A stretch of 64,000 nucleotides of DNA, taken from contig NZ_CP040517.1 of NCBI RefSeq assembly GCF_005849285.1, positions 2,486,501 to 2,550,500 of the forward strand. The letters are read 5' to 3'. Positions 34,917 to 43,821 of this stretch are shown piece by piece. The translations under genes and the position numbers were made by a program. The stretch comes from Luteithermobacter gelatinilyticus. Its GTDB lineage: Bacteria > Pseudomonadota > Alphaproteobacteria > Sphingomonadales > Emcibacteraceae. Each line of letters begins with the position of its first letter. The stretch's first letter is position 1. The notes below the pieces were generated by a model. It ran no database searches, had not been told where the DNA came from, and was given only the letters and a program-made list of their open reading frames with translations.

Positions 34917-35015
34917 TTAAGAAGACGACAGATATGTCGCAAGATTTTCAAGCGCGCCGGCCCACCCCAGACGCTGCCCGGCAATCATGGTCACACCGAC
35001 CAATACCGCGGTCAT
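34917..35015 (-). CDS. Possible 32-residue peptide coupled to the GST gene
   Basis: The ATG at 35015 overlaps the GST stop (ATGA) and the frame runs 32 codons to TAA. The peptide has a hydrophobic first half (MTAVLVGVTMIAGQ) and ends ENLATYLSSS. It could be a small membrane peptide, a remnant of a longer gene, or chance. Confidence 0.25.
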   Translation of the reverse strand: MTAVLVGVTMIAGQRLGWAGALENLATYLSSS

Positions 35016-35641
35016 GTGTGGTCCTGCTGGGGGGTAAGCTGATCATCCAGTTCCTTGGCCCGCCTGCAAGCAGGCCGATCTTTGAGACGGTCCCAGTAGG
35101 CGATAAATTCCGGACGTTCCGGCATGGTGCCAAACTGAATCCCCCATCCGACATGCGCCCCCACATAGACATCAGCAGCCGAAAACTTTTCTCCGGCGAT
35201 ATAGTCGCTCTGGGAAACGGCATAGGCCAGCGTGTCTATCACGTTCTCATAGGTACCATATCCTGCCATCCTTTGTTGGTCCGCGGGCACCTCAACCCCG
35301 AGCGCCTTATTTGTCAGCGCCGCCTCCATCGGCCCCGCCCCGAAAAAAAGCCAGCGATAATAGGCGCCTCGTCGTGCCGGGGGCGGCGCCAAACCGGCCT
35401 CGGGAAAAGCATCGGCAAGATAAGCACAGATGGCCGCGCATTCCGTTACAATCATATCCCCGTGGCGCAGGGCCGGCACCTTGCCCATGGGATTGATCGC
35501 CAGATAGTCGGCCGATTTCATGGCGGGCCCATAGTCGATCACCCGGGTATCATAGGCCACACCGGTTTCTTCCAGCATCCAGCGCACAATACGCCCGCGC
35601 GACATGGGGTTGGTATAAAAAACAAGGCTTGTATCGGACAT
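35012..35641 (-). CDS. Glutathione S-transferase family protein
   Basis: The 209-residue protein has the GST thioredoxin-like domain, with FYTNPMSRGRIVRWMLEE at 5-22 and VPALRHGDMIVTECAAICAYL near 55-75 binding glutathione, followed by the helical domain. The ATG at 35641 follows AAGGAG, and the longer frame lacks support. Substrate is unknown; such genes near aromatic or steroid clusters may isomerise or detoxify intermediates. It stands alone between the YceI gene and the Lrp region. Confidence 0.92.
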   Translation of the reverse strand: MSDTSLVFYTNPMSRGRIVRWMLEETGVAYDTRVIDYGPAMKSADYLAINPMGKVPALRHGDMIVTECAAICAYLADAFPEAGLAPPPARRGAYYRWLFFGAGPMEAALTNKALGVEVPADQQRMAGYGTYENVIDTLAYAVSQSDYIAGEKFSAADVYVGAHVGWGIQFGTMPERPEFIAYWDRLKDRPACRRAKELDDQLTPQQDHT

Positions 35642-35752
35642 GGACGATCTCCTTTTACGGGCTCTGATCTGAAAAAAATCTGTTTCTGCGATTATACTTC
35701 TTTGGGAATGGCAGGACTTCAACTCCGTCCGGCCTGTTCTCTAACACAAGGC

Positions 35753-36424
35753 TCATTCGACAAGCGGCGGGCCGGTAAACTCAGCTTCGATGATAACGTC
35801 TACCCTGTCCCCGACACCAAAACTGGACCCTTCCGGCGGCAAGCCGTAAGCCATGCCGAACTCAGAACGTTGAAAGCTCCCCATAGCTGAAAAACCGATC
35901 CGTGCGGCCGGGTCATGGGGAATCATGCCCGCATAGCCGCCGTTGAAACGGGCTTCCAGCGCGACGGGTTTTGTCACCCCGTGCAGGCTGAGGTGACCAT
36001 GAATGCGCATGGTCCGCGGGCCGGTCATTTCGATGGCGGTTGAAGCATAGGTGATTTCCGGATAACGCGCCACATCAAGCCAGCCCGGCCCCTGTAGTTT
36101 TTTATTAAAATCAAACCCCGGATCGGGATAATCGGTTTCAAGGGAAGTCGGATCAATTTTTGCCCGCACCCATGATGCGACAGGATTGACGGGATCGAAA
36201 TGAACGCTGGCCTCGAAACGGGTAAAGCGCGCCGTATAATTGGAAAATCCCAGATGATTGACCCGAAACAGCAGGCTGGCATGCGCCTGGTCAAGCGTAT
36301 ACAGCCCCGCTGGCGCTGCTGTCTCTGCCGGGATTGGCGCCTGATCCCCGCCATAGACCGCGCCGCCTGCCCCGCAAAACGCCATGACGAACACTAGCCC
36401 CGCGGTCTTCCCAACCCATTTCAT
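35753..36424 (-). CDS. YceI-family secreted lipid-binding protein
   Basis: The 223-residue product has a signal peptide (about 1-25) and a YceI lipocalin-like barrel: YTLDQAHASLLFRVNHLGFS near 42, ASVHFDPVNP near 75, ITYASTAIEMTG and HGHLSLHGVTKPV near 145. The family binds isoprenoid or amphiphilic molecules in the periplasm. The ATG at 36424 follows GAGAGG. Its closeness to steroid genes makes a role with hydrophobic ligands possible but unproven. Confidence 0.9.
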   Translation of the reverse strand: MKWVGKTAGLVFVMAFCGAGGAVYGGDQAPIPAETAAPAGLYTLDQAHASLLFRVNHLGFSNYTARFTRFEASVHFDPVNPVASWVRAKIDPTSLETDYPDPGFDFNKKLQGPGWLDVARYPEITYASTAIEMTGPRTMRIHGHLSLHGVTKPVALEARFNGGYAGMIPHDPAARIGFSAMGSFQRSEFGMAYGLPPEGSSFGVGDRVDVIIEAEFTGPPLVE

Positions 36425-36594
36425 GCCTCTCTCCCTTTTGACCCTGATCAGGGCAACCCGGCCCGGATGGCGCCCTATCGCCCCCTTTCCCCCCTTTGGA
36501 ACAAAGGGCATCGAATGTGGCCCGACATCTCGACAATACCGCAAAACGGCATGTGATGACAGGCCCAAAGCTGTCTTTGGCCTCTCATTATACA

Positions 36595-36616
36595 GGATAG
36601 GGGCTGGATAGGGGCT
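36595..36616. repeat. Tandem duplicate GGATAGGGGCT
   Basis: Two adjacent exact 11-bp copies lie just beyond the stop of the kstD-like gene. A nearby imperfect hairpin (GGCCC-AAAG/CTTTGGCC, 36562-36582) has no T-run. Confidence 0.7.
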
Positions 36617-36632
36617 ATGTCCGGCCCAGTGC

Positions 36633-38327
36633 TCAATTGGTGGTCAGGTCAAGGGCGGCCAGATAGCCGAACGTCATCGCCGGCCCCAAAGTGGAGCCGG
36701 CCCCGGGATAGCCCGCCCCCATCACGGAAGCTGCACAGTTGCCTATGGCATATAACCCTTCGATGGGGCAGCCGGTTTTGTCCAGGACCCGGGCCTTGCT
36801 GTCCGTCAACAGCCCGCCTTTGGTACCGATATCACCGGGGTAAACTTTCATGCCGTAATAAGGAGGTGTCTCAACAGGCATCAGACACGGATTGGGCTTA
36901 ACCTGCCGGTCGCCGTAATATTGGTCATAATAACTTTCGCCCCGATGGAAGGCCGGGTCCTCCCCCTTCCGGGCATGCCGGTTGAATTCTTCCAGCGTCG
37001 CCATGAGCCCGTCCGGATCAACCCCCATCTGCGCCGCCAGCTCAGATATGGTTTCCGCCTTGAACAAAAGGCCCTCGCGCACCGCCTTGGGCAATGCCCT
37101 ATCGGGCTGGATATTGCCCGGCATCAGGGGCCCCAACGGATATTGCTTCCGAAACCGGGAGTCAAAGATGATATTGGCTGGCACGGCACCGCCGCCTTTT
37201 TCATGGGCTTCATAATAGGACACGGCGGATTCCAGATAGGGCATCGCTTCATTACTGAACCGCTGGCCATGGCTGTTGACGACGACAAGGCCGGGCAAGG
37301 AGCGTTCCGCAAACAATACGCGCGCCGTTGGTTCTCCCGGCACCGGAATTGTTGGCGCCCACCATGCGTGTTCCATCAAGCCGGTCGCCGCGCCATGCGC
37401 CAGGCCGACCCGGATCGCATCGCCCGTATTGTAGCGGTTGCCCCCGCTCCACCCGGCAGAGGTCGGCGAGGGCAGATATTGTTCGCGCATTTTCTGATTA
37501 TGTTCAAAGCCGCCCGCCGCCAGCACCACGCCCCGACGCGCCCTGACCCGGAGCTTCCCCCCCTTATGGTTTAGCACAGCTCCGTTCACCCTGCCGTTCT
37601 GGACGATCAGGTCGGTAAAGGCGGTCTGCAACAACAGGTCAACCCGTCGCCGTTTCAGGGACAGGCGCAGCCGTCCGGTCAATGCATTGCCCAGGGTCAG
37701 CCGGCGGTCCTTTCGGCTTTGCAGGCGGGTCCGCAAATCCAGCCAGTATTTGGCCATAAGCTTCAGGCCCAGCTTCTGCGCCCCCGGAGCCTGTGTGAGC
37801 ATCATGCGTCCTTCCGCCATGGTAATGGCAACCCGCCCGTAAATCAGGGTTTGTACATGCGGGGGGCGCTGCTTTAAAAAATCCTCCCCCAGCAGCCAGC
37901 CATCCAGCGGCACAGGCTCCAGGGTGCGGAACCCTTCCCGTCCGCCCGGCTTTTCGGGAAAATAATCCGGATAGGGGGCCGGCTGATATTTGACATCCGA
38001 ATGATCTTCAAGATATTTCAGCATTTCTGGCGCATGGGTGATATAAGCCAGAAGTTTTTCCTCTGGAACCAGTCCTCGGGTCATTTCCTTCATATAGGCC
38101 AGGGCCGCCTCAGGAGAATCCTGTTCTCCCCGAGCCCTCATCAAATGATTGTCGGGAATCCAGATGGCGCCCCCGGACATGGCGGACGTGCCCCCGAACA
38201 GATCACTTTTTTCCACCACCAGAACCCGGGCCCCATGATCATGCGCCACAAGAGCCGCAGTCATGGCGCCGGCGCCGGAACCTATGACCAGTACATCCGT
38301 CTCCTGCTCCCATTGCGCCGCGCTCAT
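36633..38327 (-). CDS. kstD: FAD-dependent 3-ketosteroid delta-1-dehydrogenase-like protein
   Basis: The 564-residue flavoprotein has the FAD dinucleotide motif VLVIGSGAGAMTAAL near residue 12, EKSDLFGGTSAMSGG near 40 and the C-terminal GLYAIGNCAASVMGAGYPGAG near 530, which matches KstD enzymes down to the YPGAG active-site Tyr. KstD introduces the C1-C2 double bond in the steroid A ring before ring B opening. Related enzymes are fumarate-reductase-like flavoproteins. The ATG overlaps the SDR stop (ATGA), so the longer frame is not needed. The steroid cluster nearby supports the call. Confidence 0.82.
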   Translation of the reverse strand: MSAAQWEQETDVLVIGSGAGAMTAALVAHDHGARVLVVEKSDLFGGTSAMSGGAIWIPDNHLMRARGEQDSPEAALAYMKEMTRGLVPEEKLLAYITHAPEMLKYLEDHSDVKYQPAPYPDYFPEKPGGREGFRTLEPVPLDGWLLGEDFLKQRPPHVQTLIYGRVAITMAEGRMMLTQAPGAQKLGLKLMAKYWLDLRTRLQSRKDRRLTLGNALTGRLRLSLKRRRVDLLLQTAFTDLIVQNGRVNGAVLNHKGGKLRVRARRGVVLAAGGFEHNQKMREQYLPSPTSAGWSGGNRYNTGDAIRVGLAHGAATGLMEHAWWAPTIPVPGEPTARVLFAERSLPGLVVVNSHGQRFSNEAMPYLESAVSYYEAHEKGGGAVPANIIFDSRFRKQYPLGPLMPGNIQPDRALPKAVREGLLFKAETISELAAQMGVDPDGLMATLEEFNRHARKGEDPAFHRGESYYDQYYGDRQVKPNPCLMPVETPPYYGMKVYPGDIGTKGGLLTDSKARVLDKTGCPIEGLYAIGNCAASVMGAGYPGAGSTLGPAMTFGYLAALDLTTN

Positions 38328-39082
38328 ACGCCATATCCCCCGGCCACCGAAATGGTCTGCCCCGTGACATAAGACGCCCGGGACGACGCCAGATACAACA
38401 CCGCTTCCGCCACATCTTCGGGCTGGCCGAAACGTTTCAGCGCCAGACCTTTCAGGACCTCCTCGCACCAGGTTTCATCAAACACGCCCTTTTCTCGCAG
38501 CCGTAAAAAGATTCCGGTTTCGATCACCCCCAAAAGAACACTGTTGGCACGTATCCGATATTTGCCTTCCTCTTTTGCAATGCCCTGGATAAGGGATTCA
38601 ATGGCGGCCTTGGGAGCAACAGACAACACATCTTTTTCCGGCCATTTCAGCAACCCGGCCGAACTGATATGAACATATGATCCCCCCTCCGCCCGCAACA
38701 GAGGAAGGGAATGACGGACCACATGAAAAAAACCGTTCAGATCCTGTTCAATAACGTCACGCCATAACGCCGGGGAAACCTCACTGATGTGGAGCTGGGG
38801 AATATCATATCCCGTAGCCATCACCACGGTATGAAGCCCGGCATATGTGCTGGCAACATGATTGAAAAAGGCCGCCACAGCCTGTTCATCGCGCACATCC
38901 AGCGGTCTGCAGGCAACGCGGGCTCCCCCACGGCTTAATTCTTCAACGATCTGTTCAGCCCGGCATAGGTTATTATGATAGGTAAAACACACCTCTGTAC
39001 CGGCCTCAACGAGTTTTTCACATATGGTCCGGCCGACACCGCCCGTACCGCCGATCACCACCGCCACCCCTTCTGGAAACAT
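38324..39082 (-). CDS. Short-chain dehydrogenase/reductase
   Basis: The 252-residue SDR has VVIGGTGGVGRTICEKL at 8-24 for NAD(P), a central segment with VVMATGYDIP in place of the usual NNAG, and HISSAGLLKWPEKDVLSVAPKAAIE near 155. The Y-x-x-x-K Tyr is not evident: the position before AAIE reads SVAPK with Lys but no Tyr, so catalysis may differ. It could act on a steroid hydroxyl or keto group. The ATG follows AAGGAAAAATC, and the OYE frame overlaps its start by 65 bp. Confidence 0.8.
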   Translation of the reverse strand: MFPEGVAVVIGGTGGVGRTICEKLVEAGTEVCFTYHNNLCRAEQIVEELSRGGARVACRPLDVRDEQAVAAFFNHVASTYAGLHTVVMATGYDIPQLHISEVSPALWRDVIEQDLNGFFHVVRHSLPLLRAEGGSYVHISSAGLLKWPEKDVLSVAPKAAIESLIQGIAKEEGKYRIRANSVLLGVIETGIFLRLREKGVFDETWCEEVLKGLALKRFGQPEDVAEAVLYLASSRASYVTGQTISVAGGYGV

Positions 39083-40331
39083 GATTTTTCCTTTCTTGGA
39101 TCGTTTCTTTGATCATTTCTTGGATCTGGAGTTGATCATTATCCGGCAAGGACAGGGCACACCTTACCCCGCCCGGACGCGCCATTTCCCCCACGCATTT
39201 GTTACACGGCCTACAGGTGGATGTTTTCTGTTTTCCCGCCTGATAGCGGGCAATCAGGTCCGGTTGATGAATGAGAGCCCTCCCCATTGCCACCATGTCA
39301 AACCCTTCTGCCATCGCCTTGTCCAGATGCGCCAGATGCTTGATCCCTCCAAGCAGAACCAGCGGCATCCGAACCGCCGTGCGTATTTTCCGGGCCAGTG
39401 GCAAAAAATACATATCCTCATAAGGCATGTCATAAAAGGCTGCCTTGCCCCCCAGTTTCAGGATCCAGCGATGCCACCAGGATGCTTCGCTGGCGATCAT
39501 GGCCTCAAGCGGAGACTGTCCGCGAAACAGATACATGGGCGTGCGACTGACAAAACCGCCGGACATGACAAGAGCGTCCGCCCCTTCTTTTTCCAAAATT
39601 TGCGCCACCCGTATCGCCTCCTCGATCGTCAGTCCTCCCTCAAAACCGTCACACAAGTTCATTTTGATCAGGATCGGCAGATCCGCCCCCACCTGCCCGC
39701 GCACCCGTTGAAGCACTTCTACCGGGAAACGCATTCGGTTGATAAGTGTCCCGCCATATTGGTCCTGGCGGCGATTGGTGGCGGGACTGATAAACTGGCT
39801 TAACAGATATCCATGCCCCATATGGATTTCTAACGCATCAAACCCAGCCTCTCTGGCGACGGCTGCGGCCCGGCCATACGCCTCCACCGTCCGGGCGATT
39901 TCATTGACGGTCATGGCTCTGGCAAAGGGAATGCCAGAAAACAGGCCGTAACTGTTCAACGAAAAAGACGGGCCCTGAGCCCAGAAGGAGGACAGGGTGG
40001 GGCTGCGGGTAAAGGCCCCGCAATGACTGAGCTGGATGGCCGCTGCTGCCCCTTCCCGATGCACCGCATCGGTCAGTTTTCTCAGAGGGGAAATGACCCG
40101 GTCATCGAGTATAATCTGATCCTTGAAGGTCAGCCCGTCGCCCGAGACGCCCCCATAAGCCACCGTGGTTAACGCCACCCCGCCCGCCGCCATCCCCCGA
40201 TGGTATTCCGTCAAGTGTTTTGTCGGAATACCCCCGGGGGTCATGCCTTCATAAGTCGCGGCCTTGATCACCCGGTTGCGCAGTCTCAAACTGCCCAAGC
40301 GCAGCGGCTCAAATGCTTTACTTTTCACCAT
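39018..40331 (-). CDS. Old yellow enzyme family NADH:flavin oxidoreductase
   Basis: The 437-residue protein is a TIM-barrel FMN enzyme with VIKAATYEGMTPGG near 20, IQLSHCGAF near 95, ALEIHMGHGYLLSQFISPATN near 170 and the phosphate-binding LVLLGGIKHL near 320. Near the end is CRPCNKCVGEMARPGGVRC, four Cys that could hold an iron-sulfur cluster as in 2,4-dienoyl-CoA-reductase-like members. It likely reduces an enone or dienoyl substrate of steroid metabolism. The ATG at 40331 follows AGGA. The C terminus runs through three 12-bp repeats and 65 bp into the SDR gene. Confidence 0.88.
   Translation of the reverse strand: MVKSKAFEPLRLGSLRLRNRVIKAATYEGMTPGGIPTKHLTEYHRGMAAGGVALTTVAYGGVSGDGLTFKDQIILDDRVISPLRKLTDAVHREGAAAAIQLSHCGAFTRSPTLSSFWAQGPSFSLNSYGLFSGIPFARAMTVNEIARTVEAYGRAAAVAREAGFDALEIHMGHGYLLSQFISPATNRRQDQYGGTLINRMRFPVEVLQRVRGQVGADLPILIKMNLCDGFEGGLTIEEAIRVAQILEKEGADALVMSGGFVSRTPMYLFRGQSPLEAMIASEASWWHRWILKLGGKAAFYDMPYEDMYFLPLARKIRTAVRMPLVLLGGIKHLAHLDKAMAEGFDMVAMGRALIHQPDLIARYQAGKQKTSTCRPCNKCVGEMARPGGVRCALSLPDNDQLQIQEMIKETIQERKNHVSRRGGGGDRRYGRCRPDHM
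39090..39125 (-). repeat. Three imperfect 12-bp repeats before the SDR start
   Basis: On the coding strand ATCCAAGAAATG, ATCAAAGAAACG and ATCCAAGAAAGG follow each other. They encode IQEM-IKET-IQER at the OYE C terminus, and the last contains the SDR ribosome site. Confidence 0.75.
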
Positions 40332-40390
40332 ATCGGCATCCTGCTTACGCGATCCGACGGGCCGTTTCCCCGACCATGCCGGCCCCGTTC

Positions 40391-40429
40391 CTAGAGTGAA
40401 TTGAGCCAACTATTTACAATTCACTCTAG
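40391..40429. repeat. Short palindromic copy of the MITE end, possible terminator
   Basis: CTAGAGTGAATTG and its perfect inverse CAATTCACTCTAG flank a 13-base loop. Read from the receptor gene, the sequence matches about 30 bases of the left end of the element at 3510, including GTTGGCTCAATTC. The TonB receptor stop (TAG, 40426-40428) lies in the right arm. It may be a deleted copy of the element that now serves as a transcript end. Confidence 0.65.
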
Positions 40430-42657
40430 AAAGTGAATTTTGCTGCAACCCCGTAGGTGCGGGGATCGCCATAATAATTGATGGAATATCCCGCCGATGC
40501 GATGGGAATTCCGTTCAGGCGATATTCACTGTCGGTGAGATTCTTGCCCCAGACACTCACTTCGATTTCCTGACGATCATTAAACGGCACCATCAGCGCA
40601 ATCCGTGCGTTCAGTACATCATAAGCCTCACTTTTCGACAACAGGGCCTGGTCCACCTCATGGTAAAAGAACTGCTCATCCGTCCAGCTATAATCCAACC
40701 GGCTGTGTAGTTCGCCAAATCCCAGATTGACGACATGTTCCAGGCCGACGGAAACCTTGTTTTCCGGCATGTAGGGAAATTTGGCAATATCCTTTTTCTG
40801 GACACCGCCGCTGGAAAAATCCTGATAATCGCCTTTCATATAACCATAATTCAGGAATGCGGTGAGAGATTCCGTAACCGCAAGAACACCCTCAAATTCA
40901 ACCCCCTTGACCGTGGCCTCCCCGGCATTTTCGATGAAGGAATAGGCCCCGAGGAAACTGGAAAGCTGCATATCCTCCACCGTATTGTAGAAGGCGGCGA
41001 TATTGGTTTGCAGCCGCCCGCCAAGCCAGCGGGCCTTCAAACCAATTTCATAAGACGTCAGCGTTTCCTCATCATAGGGTTTCTGTGCTTCTTCTGCCGT
41101 TGTGGGCTCGCCATTGAAACCGCCGGCCTTCCATCCCCGGGCCACACGGGCATAGGCATTGACGTCATCGTCAATTTTATAACTCACTGTGGCCATCGGC
41201 GAAAAATTGTCCCATGAGGCATTGGCTTCCACGTCAAAGGTCGGGGCCCCGATCAGCGCCCCATCCGGATGGCGGACGAAACTGTCTTTTTCTTCCGTGG
41301 TCCAACGTGCCCCAAAAGAAACCGTCCATTTTTCCGATATGGTCCAGTCCACCTGACCAAAGGCCGCATATGACGTACTTTCCACACCATAAAAATTCCG
41401 GATCGGGACACCGAAACCGAAGTCAAACGGATTGACGGCATCCGCCTTTTCATTGAAATAAAACAGACCCAGCACATAGGACAGGCTTTCTCCGTTGCCG
41501 ACCAACTGGAATTCCTGAGAGGTCTGTGAGTGTTCCACATCCCGAATGGTATGGAACCCCGTAAACGGCACCCCGTCATAATCATTGCTGTCATTAAACT
41601 CCATTTCCCGATAAGCGGAAATGGACTTGAACGTCACCGTATCACTGATATCCCAGGTCACATGCACCGCATGCCCCAGGCTTTTGGACCGGTCAAACAG
41701 CGTGCCATCCAACGACCCCTCTTTCAGACGTTTCGTTTCCGCCGGACCGATCAGTTCGCCGCTGTCATTAAAAGTACCCACCTCGAACTGTCCGAAAGCC
41801 GGGGTATTGTCCCGCCTGGCCCAGTCGAAGGTATAATAAAGCTCAAGATTTTCGGACAATTCAAACAATGCCGCCACGCGGGCCGCTTCCGAATCCAGCC
41901 GGTTAAATTCGTCAATGACCGGCGGATTGGCAAAAGGCAGGCTGGAGGGAACATTGTCATAAAGCCCGTCCCGCTCCCGCTTTTTATAGGAAAAGCTGAG
42001 GCTAAGCAAATCGCCCAGCCGGGCGGTATCCAGCGTGCCCCCAAATTCGTAATACCCGAAATTTCCAAGGCCGCCATGCACCGAACCACTGAATTCTCCC
42101 GCCGGACGCCGGGTGATCAGATTAATGGCCCCGCCGGTGGTGTTTTTCCCATAGAGGGCGCCCTGCGGGCCGCGCAACACCTCAATCCGTTCCAGTTCAG
42201 CCACATCAAACAGCCCCCCCACATTCTTGGCCACAAAAACACCATCAAAATATATCCCCACGGCCGGTTCCCAAGTCACCGCAGGATTGATCATTGCCGA
42301 GCCGCGAATGGCCACCGTCGCCCCCGTTGTCCCGCCCGGGGACGGCGCAATCTGCAAGTTTGGCGTCAAGGCGCTGACATCGCTGATATCACGAATAACC
42401 TGAGCCTCCAGAGCCATCCGGTCAAAGGCCGCCAGTGAAACCGGCGTTTCCTGAAGATTCTGTTCCCTTTTCTGGGCCGTAACCACAATCTCTTCAAGGC
42501 TGAAACCGGCCCCGACATCTTCCCCGAAACTTTCTTCCCCAAAACTTTCTTCCTCTGAAACGGCCGCCAAGGCCGTATTTCCCCAAGCTCCTGACGCCAG
42601 TATTGTCGATATCATAAGCGTTACTGTTTTATTATGATTATTGAGGATCAACATCAT
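40426..42657 (-). CDS. TonB-dependent outer membrane receptor
   Basis: The 743-residue protein has a signal peptide (about 1-35) and a TonB box-like segment SLEEIVVTAQKREQNLQETP near 55. The plug domain runs from about 60 to 180 with VEVLRGPQGALYGKNTTGG-like sequence, followed by a 22-strand barrel ending in KFTF. It resembles the large receptor families of sphingomonad-type bacteria that import bulky substrates. Its place in a steroid cluster suggests sterol or bile-acid uptake. GGGAGG precedes the ATG at 42657. Two five-residue repeats (ESFGE) lie before the plug. Confidence 0.92.
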   Translation of the reverse strand: MMLILNNHNKTVTLMISTILASGAWGNTALAAVSEEESFGEESFGEDVGAGFSLEEIVVTAQKREQNLQETPVSLAAFDRMALEAQVIRDISDVSALTPNLQIAPSPGGTTGATVAIRGSAMINPAVTWEPAVGIYFDGVFVAKNVGGLFDVAELERIEVLRGPQGALYGKNTTGGAINLITRRPAGEFSGSVHGGLGNFGYYEFGGTLDTARLGDLLSLSFSYKKRERDGLYDNVPSSLPFANPPVIDEFNRLDSEAARVAALFELSENLELYYTFDWARRDNTPAFGQFEVGTFNDSGELIGPAETKRLKEGSLDGTLFDRSKSLGHAVHVTWDISDTVTFKSISAYREMEFNDSNDYDGVPFTGFHTIRDVEHSQTSQEFQLVGNGESLSYVLGLFYFNEKADAVNPFDFGFGVPIRNFYGVESTSYAAFGQVDWTISEKWTVSFGARWTTEEKDSFVRHPDGALIGAPTFDVEANASWDNFSPMATVSYKIDDDVNAYARVARGWKAGGFNGEPTTAEEAQKPYDEETLTSYEIGLKARWLGGRLQTNIAAFYNTVEDMQLSSFLGAYSFIENAGEATVKGVEFEGVLAVTESLTAFLNYGYMKGDYQDFSSGGVQKKDIAKFPYMPENKVSVGLEHVVNLGFGELHSRLDYSWTDEQFFYHEVDQALLSKSEAYDVLNARIALMVPFNDRQEIEVSVWGKNLTDSEYRLNGIPIASAGYSINYYGDPRTYGVAAKFTF

Positions 42658-42738
42658 ACAACCTCCCAAACGATAAACCCTGAATTTGTTTCTATGTATC
42701 AGGAGCCTCCCGCTCCCTCCTCTTCTCACAACACAGAC

Positions 42739-42777
42739 TCTATACAACACAACTCAATCAATCAAGATATTTCGTAA
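42739..42777 (-). promoter_or_regulatory. TonB receptor promoter with TTACGAA motif
   Basis: A TATAGA box (42739-42744) lies 82 bp before the start codon. About 27 bp upstream of it is TTACGAA (42771-42777, minus strand) within the dyad ATATT-TCGT-AATAT. The same heptamer occurs at the hsaA and hsaC promoters. Confidence 0.4.
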
Positions 42778-42870
42778 TATTTTATATAAATAACTACGCA
42801 AACGGCAAATTATATTCTGATTCATGTTTTTTATACGCACATATAAGCCTTCTTATATCCCTGTCTGCCG

Positions 42871-43743
42871 TTACATAATTTCAGCTTCTGACGGCTCAGC
42901 CGGCCCTCCCAGGATATGCCGGTAAGACGCGGGAATGTTGCCATCACGGTCTTGCACGTCATATATTTGCCCCAATTCCGCGGTGTACCAGCTCCTGCCT
43001 GACCTTTGGTGCAGATCCGGCGCCTGAAAAAGCGCATCAATGATGCGCCCGGCATACTCTTGGCTTTCAAAACCGTCTTTCAGCGCCGCATATTCCGGCG
43101 GCAACTGTCCGGATTCGACGGCCGGCATGACCCGTTCCGTCAACACAATACCCGGCCACAACGAAACGGCCGCCACCTGATAGGCGCGCAACTCCCGCGC
43201 CATGTCATGCGCCATTTTATCGGTCGCCGCCTTACCCATTCCATAGATGACTGAATGCATATAACAACGGGCCCCGGGGGAGGAAATATTGACAATCAGC
43301 CCATGCCGCTGCGCCACCATGATCGGCGCCGCAAGCCGACTGGCCACATAATGAGCACGCAGGCCCAGATCTATCATATCGTTCCAATGCGATAAGGGGC
43401 GCTGCCAGAATGGCTTGTGCTGCTGAAGATCGCCGGGAACCGCAAACACATTATTGACTAGGATATCAAGTCGGCCCTGCTCCTGTTCTATCTTGCGGAA
43501 CAAGGCTTCAATCTGTGCATCATCCCGATGGTCGCAAGGCACCGCGATCCCCTCACCGCCGCGATTGGCGATTTCTGCCACCGTCTGTTCCAGACTGCCA
43601 GGCAGTCCCGTAGGGCGCTGATGATCGGGTCGGGCGGTGACATATAGGATCGTGCCCTCGCCCGCCAACCCCAGCGCCACCCCCTTGCCAACGCCGCGAG
43701 ACGCGCCGGTGACAATCACCACACGATGTTTCCCCGATGCCAT
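42871..43743 (-). CDS. Short-chain dehydrogenase/reductase, DHRS1-like
   Basis: The 290-residue SDR has [17 protein letters not shown] at 9-25, VNNVFAVPG where NNAG is usual, the Ser in VNISSPGA near 152 and the catalytic YGMGK near 168. A long C-terminal part resembles the DHRS1-type family. Its substrate is not known, and a hydroxysteroid or hydroxyacyl-CoA is plausible. The start follows GGGAG. It lies 78 bp after the thiolase gene and before the divergently controlled receptor. Confidence 0.88.
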   Translation of the reverse strand: MASGKHRVVIVTGASRGVGKGVALGLAGEGTILYVTARPDHQRPTGLPGSLEQTVAEIANRGGEGIAVPCDHRDDAQIEALFRKIEQEQGRLDILVNNVFAVPGDLQQHKPFWQRPLSHWNDMIDLGLRAHYVASRLAAPIMVAQRHGLIVNISSPGARCYMHSVIYGMGKAATDKMAHDMARELRAYQVAAVSLWPGIVLTERVMPAVESGQLPPEYAALKDGFESQEYAGRIIDALFQAPDLHQRSGRSWYTAELGQIYDVQDRDGNIPASYRHILGGPAEPSEAEIM

Positions 43744-43821
43744 AATCCGCTCTCCCTCATACCTTTATTATTCATGGGTCATTTATTATTCATCGGTCGT
43801 TCAAGAACAGGACGCACACAC

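Noticed and set aside
34658-34984. Minus-strand frame of 108 codons before the Lrp-type gene
   Set aside because: It overlaps the Lrp operator, has no ribosome site and shows no protein-like features.
34832-35890. Plus-strand frame of 352 codons covering the GST gene and the gap before it
   Set aside because: It runs antisense through the GST gene and its composition is that of a shadow frame. The GST domain on the other strand is certain.
36562-36582. Hairpin GGCCC-AAAG/CTTTGGCC as terminator of the kstD-like gene
   Set aside because: One arm has a bulge and no run of T follows on either strand.
41530-42438. Long plus-strand open frame (302 codons) inside the TonB receptor gene
   Set aside because: It is the complement of a high-GC gene with clear receptor motifs. 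The translation is rich in Arg, His and Pro without domain character and has no ribosome site of note.
43767-43802. Direct repeat TTTATTATTCAT before the SDR gene at 42871
   Set aside because: It is only two short AT-rich copies in a 78-bp gap; no promoter or dyad goes with it, so I do not call it a site.
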